Shown: positions 30,301 to 37,547 of the stretch, piece by piece
Layout of the letters: each line of letters starts with the position of its first letter
How positions within the stretch are numbered: the first letter of the stretch is position 1
Assembly (NCBI GenBank): GCA_016647705.1
Contig: CM028334.1
Span: forward strand, 1 to 64,000
Length of the DNA: 64,000 bases
From: Eucommia ulmoides
Taxonomy: Eukaryota > Streptophyta > Magnoliopsida > Garryales > Eucommiaceae
Direction: 5' to 3'
Position numbers and translations under genes: made by a program
The notes under the pieces: model-generated
What the model was told of the DNA's origin: nothing
Databases searched by the model: none
Seen by the model: only the letters and a program-made list of their open reading frames with translations

Positions 30301-33300
30301 TCATGGGCTCGGCAAACTAGGATACATGAAAGACTGAGTGGATGGATAAGTTGGGAGGTCAGGGCAACTTGTACGCCACTATGCCCACACGAGCCAGAAT
30401 TTCAAATGGTCCATAGAAACGCAGAGCGAGTTTTTCGTTGTGCCGTGTTGCCAAGGACTTCTGTCGATAAGGTCGTAACTTCACGAAAACTTTCTCCCCC
30501 ACCTCAAACTCTTCATCTCGTCGCTTCGCATCAGCCATGGATTTCGTCTTCTGATGAGCACGCAAGAGAGGCATTTTGAGCTCGTCTAACTGGGCGTTGC
30601 GATCTTCCAAGAGCTGCTCTACTGAAGAGACCAAAGTACCCCATGTTTTGTAACAGATGAATGGTGGCGGATCCCGCCCATACCGCCCATAGAGTGCTTT
30701 GAAAGGAGTACAATTAATGGTGTTATGGTACATGATATTACACCAGTATTCTGCCCAGGCTAACCATTTACACCAAACCCGCGGTTTCTCAGAGATATAA
30801 CATCGTAAATATGTCTCTAAGCAGCGGTTCACCACTTCAAATTGCCCATCCGTTTGAGGATAATAAGTTGTACTACGGCGCAACTCTGATCCCTGTAGGC
30901 GAAATAAATTCTTTCCAAAAATGACTCAAAAAAACTATGTCGCGATCAGAAATGATAGTGTTAGGTATCCCATACAGGCGCACGATTTCTCGAACGAATA
31001 GCTCCACCACTGTCTGAGTTGTAAACGGGTGTTTCAAGGGCAAGAAGTGAGCATATTTGGTCAATCTGTCAACCACCACTAGTATCGTGTCCATACTTTC
31101 TGATTTGGACAACCCTTCTATAAAATCCATGGTTAAATCCTCCCATACCTGGTTAGGTAAAGCCAGGGGCTATAGCAACCCCACCGGAGACATGGACATA
31201 GCTTTGTTTCTTTAACACACATCACACTGCCGCACCCACTTGGAAACAACCCCGCGCATGCCTACCCAGAAAAAACCAATGGCTATTCTCTTATAAGTGC
31301 GTTCCTCCCCGAAATGGCCACCCATAGGAGATGAGTGATACTCCTTCAGAATAGAAGGTAGCAAGGTGGAATTTTTGGGCAACATCAAATGCCCCTTGTA
31401 GCCAACCCAATCATTTTCTAAGGAAAATCCTATAGCTCGCACTCTTCCCTGCTGCCGGTCACCCTTAACTTTCATTAGAAATTCATCTCTATCAATTTCT
31501 CGCTGCAACATCTCCCAATCTAAGCATTGTATGCCAACAAGTTAGTTTAACTCTGAAGGAGGTAGCACCCTCGACAATGCGTCAGCCACTTTGTTGCTCG
31601 CAACTGGTTTATATTGAATTTCAAAGTTATATCCCAATAGCTTGGCCATCCATTTTTTATAGTCCGGTGCCACGATTCGCTGCTCTAATAAATGCTTCAA
31701 ACTTTGTTGATCAGTGCAAACTAGGAATTTCCTTCCAAGCAGGTAAGGCCGCCCTTTCTGAATGGATAAGACAATTTAATTCTTTTTCATAAATCGAACA
31801 CAGCTTCACCCGTTGCCCTAGCACTTGGCTATGGTAAGCCACAGGTCGTTCTTCTTGCATCAAAACGGCACCTAACCCATACCTAGATGCATTGGTTTCA
31901 ATGACAAATGGCTTGGTGAAGTCTGGAGGGGCTAAAACAGGAACCTTGGTCATAGCTTTTTTAAGAACCTCAAATGCCTCCATAGCTGCCGTATTCCATC
32001 CGAAGCGGTCTTTCTTCAATTACTCTGTAAGAGGCCACGCAATCAACCCATACCCCTTGACAAACTTACTGTAATACCCCGTGAGTCCCTGAAAGCCTCG
32101 CAACTCTCGAATTGACTGTAGTGTTGGCCACTCGAGCATGACTTGTATTTTGGAATTGTCCACCTCTACGCTGTAGCCTGATATAATGTGTCCCAAATAT
32201 TCCAAACGAGTACAAGCAAAGGAGCACTTCTTGTAGTTTGCATATAGCCGGTGCTTGGCGAGAAGTTGTAAGACCACCGCCAAGTGGCGTGCATGTTCCG
32301 CCATACTACAACTGTACACTGAGATGTCATCAAAAAATACTAACACAAAGTGACAAAGGTGTGGACGAAAGACCTGATTCATGAGTGCTTGAAATGTTGC
32401 GGGTGCATTAGTTAGCCCAAACTAGTAATGACCTTCATGGATTCTAAAAGCCGTCTTGGGGACATCCTCGGGCCGTACTCGGATCTAATGGTACCCGGAT
32501 TTCAAGTCAAGCTTAGAGAACACCGTCACTCCTTGTAACTCATCCAACAACTCATCGATTACTGGTATAGGAAATTTGTCGGCCACTGTCTCTCTATTCA
32601 GAGCACGATAGTCCGGGCACGATAGTCCACATAGAATCTCCAACTCATGTCTTTCTTTTTTATTAGTAAGACTAGGCTTGAAAATGGGCTTACACTGGGC
32701 TGTATGATCTTGGCCGCCAACATTTCCCGTACTAACTGCTCAATCTCCTCCTTATGCAACTGAGGATAACGGTAAGGGCATACACTGATAAGTGAGGTCC
32801 CTTCCTTTAAGGTTATGGCATGTTCTTTTCCACGAAAGGTGGTAATTCCATGGGCATCTCAAACACTTCCTTGTAATTTTCCAATACTGCATGGATCTCA
32901 TGAGGAATAGCAACCTTCTCTTCTTTGACAACACCTACAGCGCTAAGCTCCACTATATACCCACATCCTTCATGTCTAATGGTGCGAAACATGGCTTTGA
33001 GTGATACCCGTGTTTTGTGCAAAGAGGGATCCCCTTGTAAACTTACTGATGTATTTCCTACATTGAATTTCATAGAGTGAGTCTTCCAATTAATGTGAGT
33101 CACCCCCAAAGTCTCCAACCATTGAATTCCTAAGATGACATCTGTACTCCCCAGATCCAGAGGTAAAAAGTCCTCTACTATCTCCACCCCTTGTAAAATT
33201 AGGCCTACTCCTCGGCATATCCCTCGAGATTTGGTGGCTGAGCCTGTTTCCAAAATTACCCCGTAAGGTTCCGTATTAGTAATGGAGAGCTTCAGGACTA

Positions 33301-36300
33301 ATACAAGCTCGTTGGAGATAAAATTATGTGACGCCCCACTGTCGATAAGTACGACCACCTTCTAGTTACTAATCTTACCGGCCACTTTGAGCGTTTTGCG
33401 CGAGGTAAGTCCCACCACTGAATTTAAGGACATATATACCACTTGATTTTCAACTTCCTCCACTTCGACCAACTTGGTCTCCTGTTCCTCTTGTTGAACC
33501 TCATCTTCCGCTGCTTGTGTCTCCGCTTCATATTCTTGGAGCAGAACCACTTGTAGTTCTAGCTTCTTACAACGATGTGTGGTGAAAAAAAAATCGTCAA
33601 ATTTACAACAAAGGCTGCAATCTAGCTTATATTGCAATTCTGCCTCCGTTAATCTTCAAAATCCTCCCCCTTCATGAGCCTTTGTTGGAACCGTGGTCTC
33701 CACTGTCGTAGTGCTTCGTCCCGCCGAAGTTCTGACGAAAGGGTAATTAGAGTGCCCAGGCCCACATTAATAACCAGGCCCAATTGAGGGCCGACTACCC
33801 TTGAGCTCTAAATTTTTCGCTTCAATTTTCATCGCTAGGTCCATAGCACTTTCAAGCCCATTTGGGCCCAATACCTTCAACTCAACTCTAATGTCACTCC
33901 TTAGCCCATTTATGAATATGGACTCCAACACTTGTTTAACGAGGTCTTCTAATGTTGAAGCCAATTGCTCAAACCTTCTTCTAGAGTCCCTCACTGTTCT
34001 ACTTTGCCTAAGAGACAGGAACTCCTCATATCTTGAGCCATTGGGAAGAGATCAAAACCGCAGTAGGAGCTGGGATTTGAGTTGCTCCCAACCCAAGAAT
34101 GGCCTTCTCTTGTTCTCCCATCCAAACCAGACCAGAGCTTCTCCTTCAAAGCTGATGACGGCCGTCTCTAGCTTCTCTACGTTGGTCAAGCAGTGCAAGG
34201 CGAAATATCTTTTTGCCTTTAGTGTCCAGCCGTTGGGGTTCTCTCCATCAAAAGAGGAGAGTTCGATTCTTCTAGGTCAGAGGTCCCATCACGTAGCCGG
34301 TGTCCATTCCTGGCCAAGGCAGTCGTCAGCGGCGCCACTCGCCAGTTCCAACGCCCTCGCCGAAGTCGACGCACATCGTCCAGCAGCCACGCAACGTCGC
34401 TCGCGCTCTTCGATAGCCCAGATCTCGTTGGCAGCGTTGCTCACCTGGTCCGGTGCCCTCGCCGATGTCATCACACGTCGTCCCGCAACCTCGCAACATT
34501 GTTTGCGCTATTCGATTGCCCAGATCTCGTCAACGGTGTTGCTCGCCTGGTCCGGTGCCCTCGCCGACGTCGTCGCACGTCGTCCCGCCGCCTCGCGACG
34601 TCGTTCACGCTCCACAATCGCCCAGATCTCGTCGTCGACTTGATTCTGGCTCTGGGCTCCACTTTCTCGCGCCACTTCGTTCTGAAACTTCAGGAGCTAG
34701 TTGATTTTTCCAACCAACATCGCGAGCCCTTGCTCTAAGTTAGGTATTTTCATCATCTCCTTTTTTATTGCTCCTAACTCTTCCTGCACTATGTTCACGG
34801 TTCCTTCTACCGTTTCAACCCTAGCATCAATCCTTGTCACCATAGGCTCAGAACCTGCTCTGATACCAAATGATGAACCCTAGGTTTAGTGGTAACGTGA
34901 AATAAACAAGTTGAGAGGGAAAAGATGTATAATTTATTGAAATCAAAGAGAACAATCAAACACCCAGGTATTCGAGAGACCTGGTTCTCTCCTAGAGCCA
35001 AAGCTCAATACAAACTAATTCTCCATATGTCATACACACTTACAAACTAATTCTCCATATGTCATACACACTCCCTTGTGCCCTTTTTATTGCCTACCTA
35101 TTACCATATAAGACTCTTCCCCATAATTACCCAGATTACCACACAAGGTAATTATTAACCAGGTAATTATGGCTGATAGAGCTTTCCTATTCTCACCCAA
35201 CATCGTTCTCAAAACACTTCGTAAATTAAGGTAATTAGTAACTGTCGTTTCCTTTCTTGCGTCGTGCATAGGTACCTAATGGGTGGTCTATCAGTTTCTA
35301 AGAAAACACTAAAAGACAATCTTCTTATGTAAAGCAATTTAAAAAGCAAATATTTAGCAAGCGCCAAGTATGCCATATCTTTGACATCCATAATTGCATG
35401 AAAATGTTGATGTGATTACAGTGCATTTGGTTGCGACGAAATAAAACTCACCTAGTATTTGTATTCTAAAAAATAGAAATTCCACAGAGCAAAAAAGAAA
35501 ACGAAATAGATTGAAAATCCACAAAAGATACAAATCTTATTGTTTAGTTGCACGATAAAATTCTGTTGCAATTACATTGAAAGTTTCATACTCCATTAAG
35601 ATCACAACCATTTGTCCACGGTACTTGCTAAATCATAGTGAATGAAATTGAAAAAGAAAATCACAACCAAATTAATCAATTTAATAGTAACAATAACTCA
35701 AAACAATACTAATTCAAAGAATTTTACAATAGAAGACTCGTCATACAATTTAGATAATGGTAAATTAAAAAGGATAACTTCACTTGACAATACATAGATT
35801 TTAGTGCATGGAAATCCTCAAATAACGGAATTTGGCACTTTTCAGAGTTGTTTGCTTCATAGTTACTAACAATCAAAACTCATCAAGGATTGAGGACAAG
35901 GAAACAAATCAATAACACTTCACATGGACAAATACAAAGCACACAGATATAGTCCTTTAGATATGAAGTTAGATTTTAAATTTGAGATGTATATGTTCCA
36001 GCTTCCACAGTTGTTGGGTGGAGGAAGAGTGGACTATGGGGGGGAGGCAATGGGTAAGATTTGTGGAGGCGGTGGTATGGCTAATGTAGTAAGTTAAGAG
36101 ACAAAGACAACATATCTACCTACATTGGAGACAGAGGGTAGGCTGTTAGGGTGATGTTCTGGCAGTGGCTCCAACAACAGTGAATGGCAGTGGTTGTGGC
36201 TTGGCCAATGTGGATGCGGCAAGAATGACTCAAACGGGAACAATGGAGGGAGTTTGATATGTATGTGTAAGAAAAGCAATCTTAAGAGTGCTCTCTGCTT

Positions 36301-37547
36301 GAGAGTGAGGTCCAAAATAGAGAGAGTATCACCGTGTTTTGGGAACATGGGAGGGCTAAGGGAGTGAGGAGAAAGGGTGAATGTGATTTTGGGAACCAAA
36401 CTACTACTGCATGTGAGACAGAAAAAGAGATAGAGGGAGACAATGAGAGAGAGACGTGTTAGGCGGACTACGGGGCAAAACTTTAGAGTTTGGGTTCCCC
36501 CCTGAAATTTCATCAAGTGATTTGAACCATTCATTCTTTTTAAACAAACCTCACCATTCATTACAAAGACATTTTTTAAAACAGTTTTGTGTTTTATTAT
36601 TGGTACTGCAATAACCTTTCAAGACATTTTTTAAAACAGTTTTGTGTTTTATTATTGGTACTGCAATAACCTTTCAAATATTATTAAATAAAAGCTAGTT
36701 AAAATTTTGACCAACGTAGCAACACTGTATACCTTACTTCTATAAATTGTTTCAATTTGCATATCATTCACTTGATTGCTTGGAGATCTGCGTGCTTTCT
36801 ATGTTTGTCACACCTTTTTATTTCTCTATATCCGGTGGAAATCCATCAAAATCACACAATACCTAGTGAGTGAGTCTGGAGACTTGTTTGATTATTTTAG
36901 TGCAAAATCTATATTAGTTTTCATACTTGATTGTTTTTGGTTAATTAAATGTCAGGGTTTATTTTTTTTATATTGCAAAGAACTTATCGTGTACATAGAT
37001 CATAATATTTCATATGATTGGAGATTCAATAGAATTTTTACTGACTGAAAAAAGAACAAAACAATTCCAGTGGAGTTCTCTATAGATCAGCTAACAAAAA
37101 ATGCATCCCCGGGCAATGGGGATGCATAGTTGTATCCCTATTTAAATGTGTAATCAAATCTAGTGTTCGATAACCAAATTCTATTTTTTATACTTAAAAT
37201 GACGATTTCTGGTTGAAGATGCCTAAGATATGTGCAGGATGTGACGTTTGGACAGTTTTATCATTGGGATTTAAAGATATGGACCTGTGGAGTAATTGTT
37301 AACAAAATTTTAAGATACGGAAAACAGTGTACTATGGAACACGTGGAAAGAGAAGGACCTGTATGTTGTAACAAGAGGCAACGGGATCTCCTGAGGCTCC
37401 TTGGTGAGATTTCGATGCAGCCTTCGCTTCTTCCTTTTTCAATCTTCGATTTAATCGACAAATGAAAATGATAATTCCAAGAGCTTCAACTGCTAGAATT
37501 GAAATTGCCCCGATAACAAACCCAATAGATAATGTCAGTAGCAACAT
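1..37547 (-). CDS. TEX2-like SMP/PH-domain lipid-transfer protein, whole gene (3' end beyond window)
   Basis: Seven exons on the minus strand read as one protein: 37547-37359, 23127-22911, 18083-17393, 17192-16829, 11715-11621, 10483-10289 and 154-1. About 634 residues are visible. All have GT-AG borders, and phases agree at every junction except the first, where one very short exon (3n+1 bases) seems to lie unfound between 37359 and 23127. Order: hydrophobic anchor (residues 1-30), basic stretch, PH-like region ending in the [15 protein letters not shown] segment, a Ser-rich linker, then an SMP domain running from the [12 protein letters not shown] segment to FLISRLK. The family (animal TEX2, yeast Nvj2) sits in the ER at organelle contacts and carries lipids in the SMP tube; this role in plants is inferred. 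No in-frame stop was seen in any exon, so the gene looks functional despite introns of 14.2, 4.8, 5.1 and 10.1 kb full of transposons. No other identity fits the combined domains. Confidence 0.88.
155..1371. other. Start of 10.1 kb intron with LTR-like remnants
   Basis: No gene is seen. Three stretches (about 480-600, 663-830 and 1152-1280) resemble one another around the phrase GGAGTAAC-ACTCCTTTCATGTATAGACT and look like old solo-LTR pieces. The 1152 piece begins TGTTAAGAAGTTTCAACTT, nearly the same as the sequence at 5193. The rest is AT-rich intron. Confidence 0.4.
1372..1512 (-). mobile_element. Copia short LTR
   Basis: Read on the minus strand, this 141-bp segment starts TGTTAATGTAATAATGAGC directly after a purine-rich tract (GAGTTTGAGGGAGGA) and ends in TTACCA. 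It is followed at 1371 by TGGTATCAGAGCC, the usual primer-binding site complementary to initiator tRNA-Met. A primer site beside the 3' LTR suggests that a second, mostly lost copy once followed in tandem, or that a rearrangement occurred. Confidence 0.65.
1513..5192 (-). mobile_element. Ty1/Copia element body, degraded
   Basis: Minus-strand pieces appear in Copia order. Protease-region sequence lies around 4240-3743 and the end of integrase around 3570-3400 (the HKGYRC and SRHVVFWEH phrases). Reverse transcriptase lies around 2930-2400 ([19 protein letters not shown]) and RNase H around 2120-1530 ([23 protein letters not shown]). A primer-binding-like site TGGTATCAAGAGC lies at 5192. Most of gag and the integrase core are missing or unrecognisable. 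It is an old fossil with many breaks (roughly ten). It lies in the 10.1 kb intron of the TEX2-like gene, in the same orientation as the gene. Confidence 0.85.
5199..5240. repeat. Perfect 42-bp palindrome
   Basis: The 21-base half GAGGTTCCAACTTAAAACCA-T is followed at once by its exact complement, with the centre between 5219 and 5220. It sits next to the primer-binding-like site at 5192, at what looks like the terminus of an LTR whose first bases (TGTTAAGAGG) recur at 1152. Confidence 0.9.
5241..7911. other. Intron DNA, no feature recognised
   Basis: AT-rich sequence of the 10.1 kb intron. It has no long open frame, recognisable protein fragment or clear terminal repeat. Confidence 0.6.
7912..8122. 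mobile_element. Stowaway-like MITE remnant
   Basis: The left end reads TTCTTCCGTTCCAAATTTAT-TGTCA. The right end, reversed, reads TCCTATAAATTAATTGTCACC. These are the usual ends of plant Tc1/mariner-type Stowaway elements (CTCCCTCCGTTCC...AATTGTCA), about 210 bp apart, with TA at the left border. The right end is worn. Confidence 0.5.
8606..8830 (+). other. Plastid DNA insert (trnA-rrn23 spacer), decayed
   Basis: The stretch follows, from memory, the plastid spacer between trnA-UGC and 23S rRNA: the GGGGGAAAGTTATTATCTAT phrase, the CTCTATGATAGAGTCAGTCG phrase, GGGACCTAAGAGG, TTCGAATCCGCTTAT, CCAACTCGTG and ACTTAGCTGATACAAAGCT. Most differences from the plastid form I remember are C to T or G to A (GCGGTTCGAGTCCGC has become GCAATTCGAATCCGC), as expected for an old methylated nuclear insert. 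A tRNA-like B box here comes from this spacer, not from a SINE. The moderately complex DNA on to about 9180 may belong to the same insert but was not recognised. Confidence 0.65.
8831..9689. other. Intron DNA; possible plastid continuation and a TA microsatellite
   Basis: Up to about 9180 the base mix is more balanced than in the rest of the intron, and a 28-base phrase ending TCTATTTGTGATCC is duplicated near 9045 and 9076. A short TA repeat followed by an A tract lies at about 9355-9400. No gene is seen. Confidence 0.4.
9690..9976. mobile_element. Small inverted-repeat element, hAT-like MITE
   Basis: The left end GTCAAATGCTCGAGGAGCAC and the right end, reversed, GTTGTCAAAGGTGCACCTAG share the GTCAAA and CACCTAGG core found in a common plant class of small elements rich in GCACCTAGG and GCGCCTTG. 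No clean target duplication was found. Confidence 0.45.
10289..10483 (-). CDS. TEX2-like exon, end of SMP domain
   Basis: This exon has 65 codons, opening [15 protein letters not shown] and ending FLISRLK. It contains [24 protein letters not shown] and VGEHKIT, the most conserved stretch of the plant SMP family. The acceptor is CATGAAG before 10483 and the donor is AAG|GTCAGA. Both borders are phase 0, matching the neighbouring exons. The open frame extends upstream of 10483, but that part is intron. Confidence 0.9.
10490..11615. other. 1.1 kb intron, no feature recognised
   Basis: Intron between the two SMP exons of the TEX2-like gene. It is AT-rich with no recognisable element. Confidence 0.6.
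11621..11715 (-). CDS. TEX2-like exon, SMP middle
   Basis: A 95-base exon with acceptor CACTCAG before 11715 and donor CACAG|GTTTGT after 11621. It enters in phase 1 (G plus AT gives D) and reads [11 protein letters not shown], then [16 protein letters not shown], ending in phase 0. The [13 protein letters not shown] phrase joins directly to VPLSLGIRV of the next exon, as in relatives. Confidence 0.85.
11924..12480 (-). mobile_element. Copia integrase fragment, degraded
   Basis: Minus-strand frames contain Copia integrase phrases: [12 protein letters not shown], then [20 protein letters not shown], then FFTPWYFW and [10 protein letters not shown]. It is broken in a few places. It lies in the 5.1 kb intron of the TEX2-like gene and points the opposite way to the reverse transcriptase part at 12740-14562. 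Confidence 0.75.
12740..14562 (+). mobile_element. Copia reverse transcriptase-RNase H and 3' LTR, degraded
   Basis: The plus strand carries reverse transcriptase near 13060-13365 ([25 protein letters not shown]). RNase H lies near 13540-14400 ([29 protein letters not shown]). The RNase H stretch is partly duplicated (about 13545-13850 and 13905-14160). A purine tract (TTCAGGGGGAA) precedes TGTTGAAGGG at 14427, the start of a short LTR that seems to end CATTAACA near 14562. Old, with about ten breaks. With the opposed integrase at 11924-12480 it may be one inverted element or two insertions. Confidence 0.75.
14563..15439. other. Intron DNA, no feature recognised
   Basis: AT-rich DNA of the 5.1 kb TEX2-like intron. 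It has no recognisable coding remnant or terminal repeat. Confidence 0.55.
15440..15810 (+). mobile_element. RTE-type LINE, 5'-truncated 3' end
   Basis: The frame reads [20 protein letters not shown], the C-terminal tail of plant RTE LINE reverse transcriptase, and continues to a GACAAAGGCTTTGTTGTTG tail of the kind such LINEs end in. It is closely related to the longer copy at 27360-29010. Several frame breaks are present and only the last few hundred bases survive. Confidence 0.8.
15811..16820. other. Intron DNA, no feature recognised
   Basis: AT-rich intron between the LINE tail and the next TEX2-like exon. No element was recognised. Confidence 0.55.
16829..17192 (-). CDS. TEX2-like exon, SMP domain first half
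   Basis: A 364-base exon with acceptor GATACAG before 17192 and donor CTAG|GTTGGT after 16829. It enters in phase 0 ([15 protein letters not shown]) and leaves with one base, completing D in the 11715 exon. It holds [20 protein letters not shown] and [11 protein letters not shown], typical of the SMP fold, followed by an acidic variable loop ([10 protein letters not shown], then [13 protein letters not shown]). Confidence 0.92.
17393..18083 (-). CDS. TEX2-like exon, PH-like region, linker and SMP start
   Basis: A 691-base exon with acceptor TTAACAG before 18083 and donor ATTCAG|GTTTTA after 17393. The first base completes W of the 22911 exon, then it reads [20 protein letters not shown]. The PH-like part ends in [17 protein letters not shown] lysine- and serine-rich linker follows ([16 protein letters not shown]), then [18 protein letters not shown], which opens the SMP domain. 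It ends KARIQ in phase 0. Confidence 0.93.
18084..20446. other. Part of the 4.8 kb intron
   Basis: No gene is seen. The stretch near 18640-18900 (TATAAATACACCC, pyrimidine runs) could be an old LTR piece. About 20100-20400 is very A-rich. Confidence 0.4.
20455..21319. mobile_element. hAT-like non-autonomous element with 8-bp target duplication
   Basis: The left end is TAGGGGTGTGCTCGG and the right end, reversed, is TAGGAGTGTGCAAGG. The element is flanked by the perfect 8-bp repeat GTCTAGAT at 20447-20454 and 21320-21327. Eight-base duplications and this terminus are usual for plant hAT elements. The 865 bp inside encode no transposase; open frames there (one of 180 codons on the minus strand) match nothing known to me. 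It lies in the 4.8 kb TEX2-like intron. Confidence 0.85.
21334..21500. repeat. One arm of an inverted-repeat element family
   Basis: The block opens with AAAAGTACATTTTAAACCCT, includes TTTCTAAATAGTCC and ends TAACAGAATGGAGGGGCAAA. It is the same family as the arms at 42483-42650, 42895-43055 and (reversed) 43130-43280. Only the left arm is seen here. Confidence 0.75.
21540..21630. repeat. Pyrimidine tract
   Basis: A nearly pure C/T run with a TCCCCTCCCTTCCTCCCTCCC unit present twice. It produces spurious proline/serine-rich open frames. Confidence 0.85.
21962..22472 (+). pseudogene. Broken 5' part of a cytosolic asparaginyl-tRNA synthetase gene
   Basis: The plus strand starts [20 protein letters not shown] and continues [45 protein letters not shown] and [20 protein letters not shown]. 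This is the N-terminal extension and start of the anticodon-binding domain of plant AsnRS. The first exon ends CTTCTG|GTACC near 22344. After a short intron ending ATTAG at about 22406, the frame resumes [20 protein letters not shown]. In-frame stops follow VRLVG, MRKE and LFQS, and nothing of the catalytic core follows. Retention of an intron shows a DNA-level duplicate, not a retrocopy. It lies antisense inside the TEX2-like intron. Confidence 0.8.
22473..22905. other. Intron DNA, no feature recognised
   Basis: Short stretch between the synthetase fragment and the TEX2-like exon. A phrase of the fragment (ATAATTATGCCC) is repeated at the junction (22440 and 22480), hinting at a local duplication. 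Nothing else is seen. Confidence 0.45.
22911..23127 (-). CDS. TEX2-like exon, PH-like region start
   Basis: A 217-base exon with acceptor TGTTTTAG before 23127 and donor AAATG|GTAATG after 22911. It enters in phase 1 (it needs one upstream G to give E) and reads [17 protein letters not shown], then [20 protein letters not shown] and [18 protein letters not shown], leaving TG to complete W. The missing G means the 37359 exon (phase 0 end) cannot join here directly. Confidence 0.9.
23128..23799. other. Intron DNA with a T/G homopolymer tract
   Basis: No gene is seen. A T run of about 18 followed by a G-rich run lies at 23520-23562. It could mark a tail or a simple repeat. Confidence 0.5.
23800..24190 (-). 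mobile_element. L1-type LINE C-terminal fragment
   Basis: Minus-strand frames read [28 protein letters not shown], then a LGHVYCL-like stretch and [19 protein letters not shown]. This is the order of the zinc-binding region and tail that follows reverse transcriptase in plant L1 elements. It needs several frame changes, so it is heavily decayed. Confidence 0.55.
24256..29439 (+). mobile_element. Helitron-like element carrying a nested LINE
   Basis: The 5' end TCTATATAATAAAACAAG follows an A, and the 3' end CACGCTAGT precedes a T. These are the TC...CTRR-T ends and A/T host site of plant Helitrons. The bases before CTAGT (CATGCACGGATTACACG) resemble the usual GTGCATTGCACGG hairpin, worn. No target duplication is seen, as expected, and no Rep/helicase frame was found, so it is non-autonomous. 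The GC-richer 24470-24640 part (short frame [10 protein letters not shown]) may be captured host DNA. An RTE LINE lies inside at 27360-29010. The borders are inferred from termini alone. Confidence 0.55.
27360..29010 (+). mobile_element. RTE-type LINE, 5'-truncated
   Basis: Plus-strand frames give the reverse transcriptase in order: [40 protein letters not shown], then [21 protein letters not shown] and [16 protein letters not shown]. The tail follows: [26 protein letters not shown] and [11 protein letters not shown]. It ends GGGACAAAGACTTAGTTGTT near 29010, the usual plant RTE 3' end. The endonuclease is absent. A 36-base phrase (AGATCATTTTTAAGTTC...) occurs at 27953 and 28122 with sequence lost around it. 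At least four frame breaks are present. Confidence 0.9.
29682..30058 (-). mobile_element. Gypsy element 3' LTR
   Basis: A 377-bp LTR beginning TGATGAACC and ending GGTCTATCA in plus orientation. It matches 34871-35293 with, by eye, about 8 percent base differences. Confidence 0.9.
34310..34640. repeat. 102-bp GC-rich tandem repeat inside the Gypsy gag leader
   Basis: The phrase CAGATCTCGT recurs at about 34419, 34521 and 34623, so the period is 102 bases (34 codons), with about three copies. The units share GGTCCGGTGCCCTCGCCGA and are far richer in G+C than the rest of the element. The period keeps the reading frame. An antisense open frame across it is a by-product. Confidence 0.85.
34871..35293 (-). 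mobile_element. Gypsy element 5' LTR
   Basis: A 423-bp LTR, start TGATGAACCC and end GGTCTATCA in plus orientation. It is longer than its partner because a phrase ending CATATGTCATACACACT is present twice in tandem and a short extra piece lies near 35148. Confidence 0.9.
35294..36565. other. First-intron DNA, no feature recognised
   Basis: AT-rich intron. Open frames near 36100-36560 have no recognisable similarity and a biased, proline/leucine/serine-rich make-up. Confidence 0.5.
36566..36675. repeat. Perfect 55-bp tandem duplication
   Basis: Two identical 55-base units (36566-36620 and 36621-36675) beginning AAGACATTTTTTAAAACAG. No difference between the copies means the duplication is recent. 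Confidence 0.9.
37101..37127. repeat. Short perfect hairpin
   Basis: ATGCATCCCC and GGGGATGCAT form a 10-bp stem around a loop of about 7 bases in otherwise AT-rich intron. Its role is unknown. It could be the worn end of a small element. Confidence 0.6.
37359..37547 (-). CDS. TEX2-like first coding exon, membrane anchor
   Basis: This exon has 63 codons, starting [20 protein letters not shown] and continuing [20 protein letters not shown]. It gives one long hydrophobic segment (residues 2-30) then a basic flank, as in plant TEX2-like proteins. An upstream in-frame Met (37637) would add 30 residues with no family support, so 37547 is preferred. The proposed donor is ATACAG|GTCCTT after 37359, a weak site. 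The next expected residues (a GVVWVLE-like phrase) are not in the 23127 exon, so a short exon is missing. Confidence 0.78.

Larger units (their letters stand above)
29682..35293 (-). mobile_element. Ty3/Gypsy LTR retrotransposon, degraded
   Basis: Two LTRs bracket a minus-strand body. The primer-binding site TGGTATCAGAGCAGGTTCTG lies just inside the 5' LTR (34870 downward). The order is gag (about 34700-33640), protease near 33350 ([14 protein letters not shown]), reverse transcriptase near 32600-32020 ([28 protein letters not shown]), RNase H near 32019-31711 ([18 protein letters not shown]) and integrase near 31510-30360 ([15 protein letters not shown]). This is Gypsy order. The body has about ten breaks. 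The flanks GTTTA and GTTTC may be a worn target duplication. LTR divergence suggests insertion a few million years ago at usual plant rates (inference). It lies in the first TEX2-like intron, same orientation. Confidence 0.93.

Noticed and set aside
33801-34643. Plus-strand open frame of 280 codons
   Set aside because: It is antisense to the Gypsy gag region and stays open mainly because of the GC-rich 102-bp repeat. No independent protein signature.
36094-36561. Minus-strand frame of 155 codons in the first TEX2-like intron
   Set aside because: Biased Leu/Ser/Pro composition, no motif and no splice context linking it to the TEX2-like exons.
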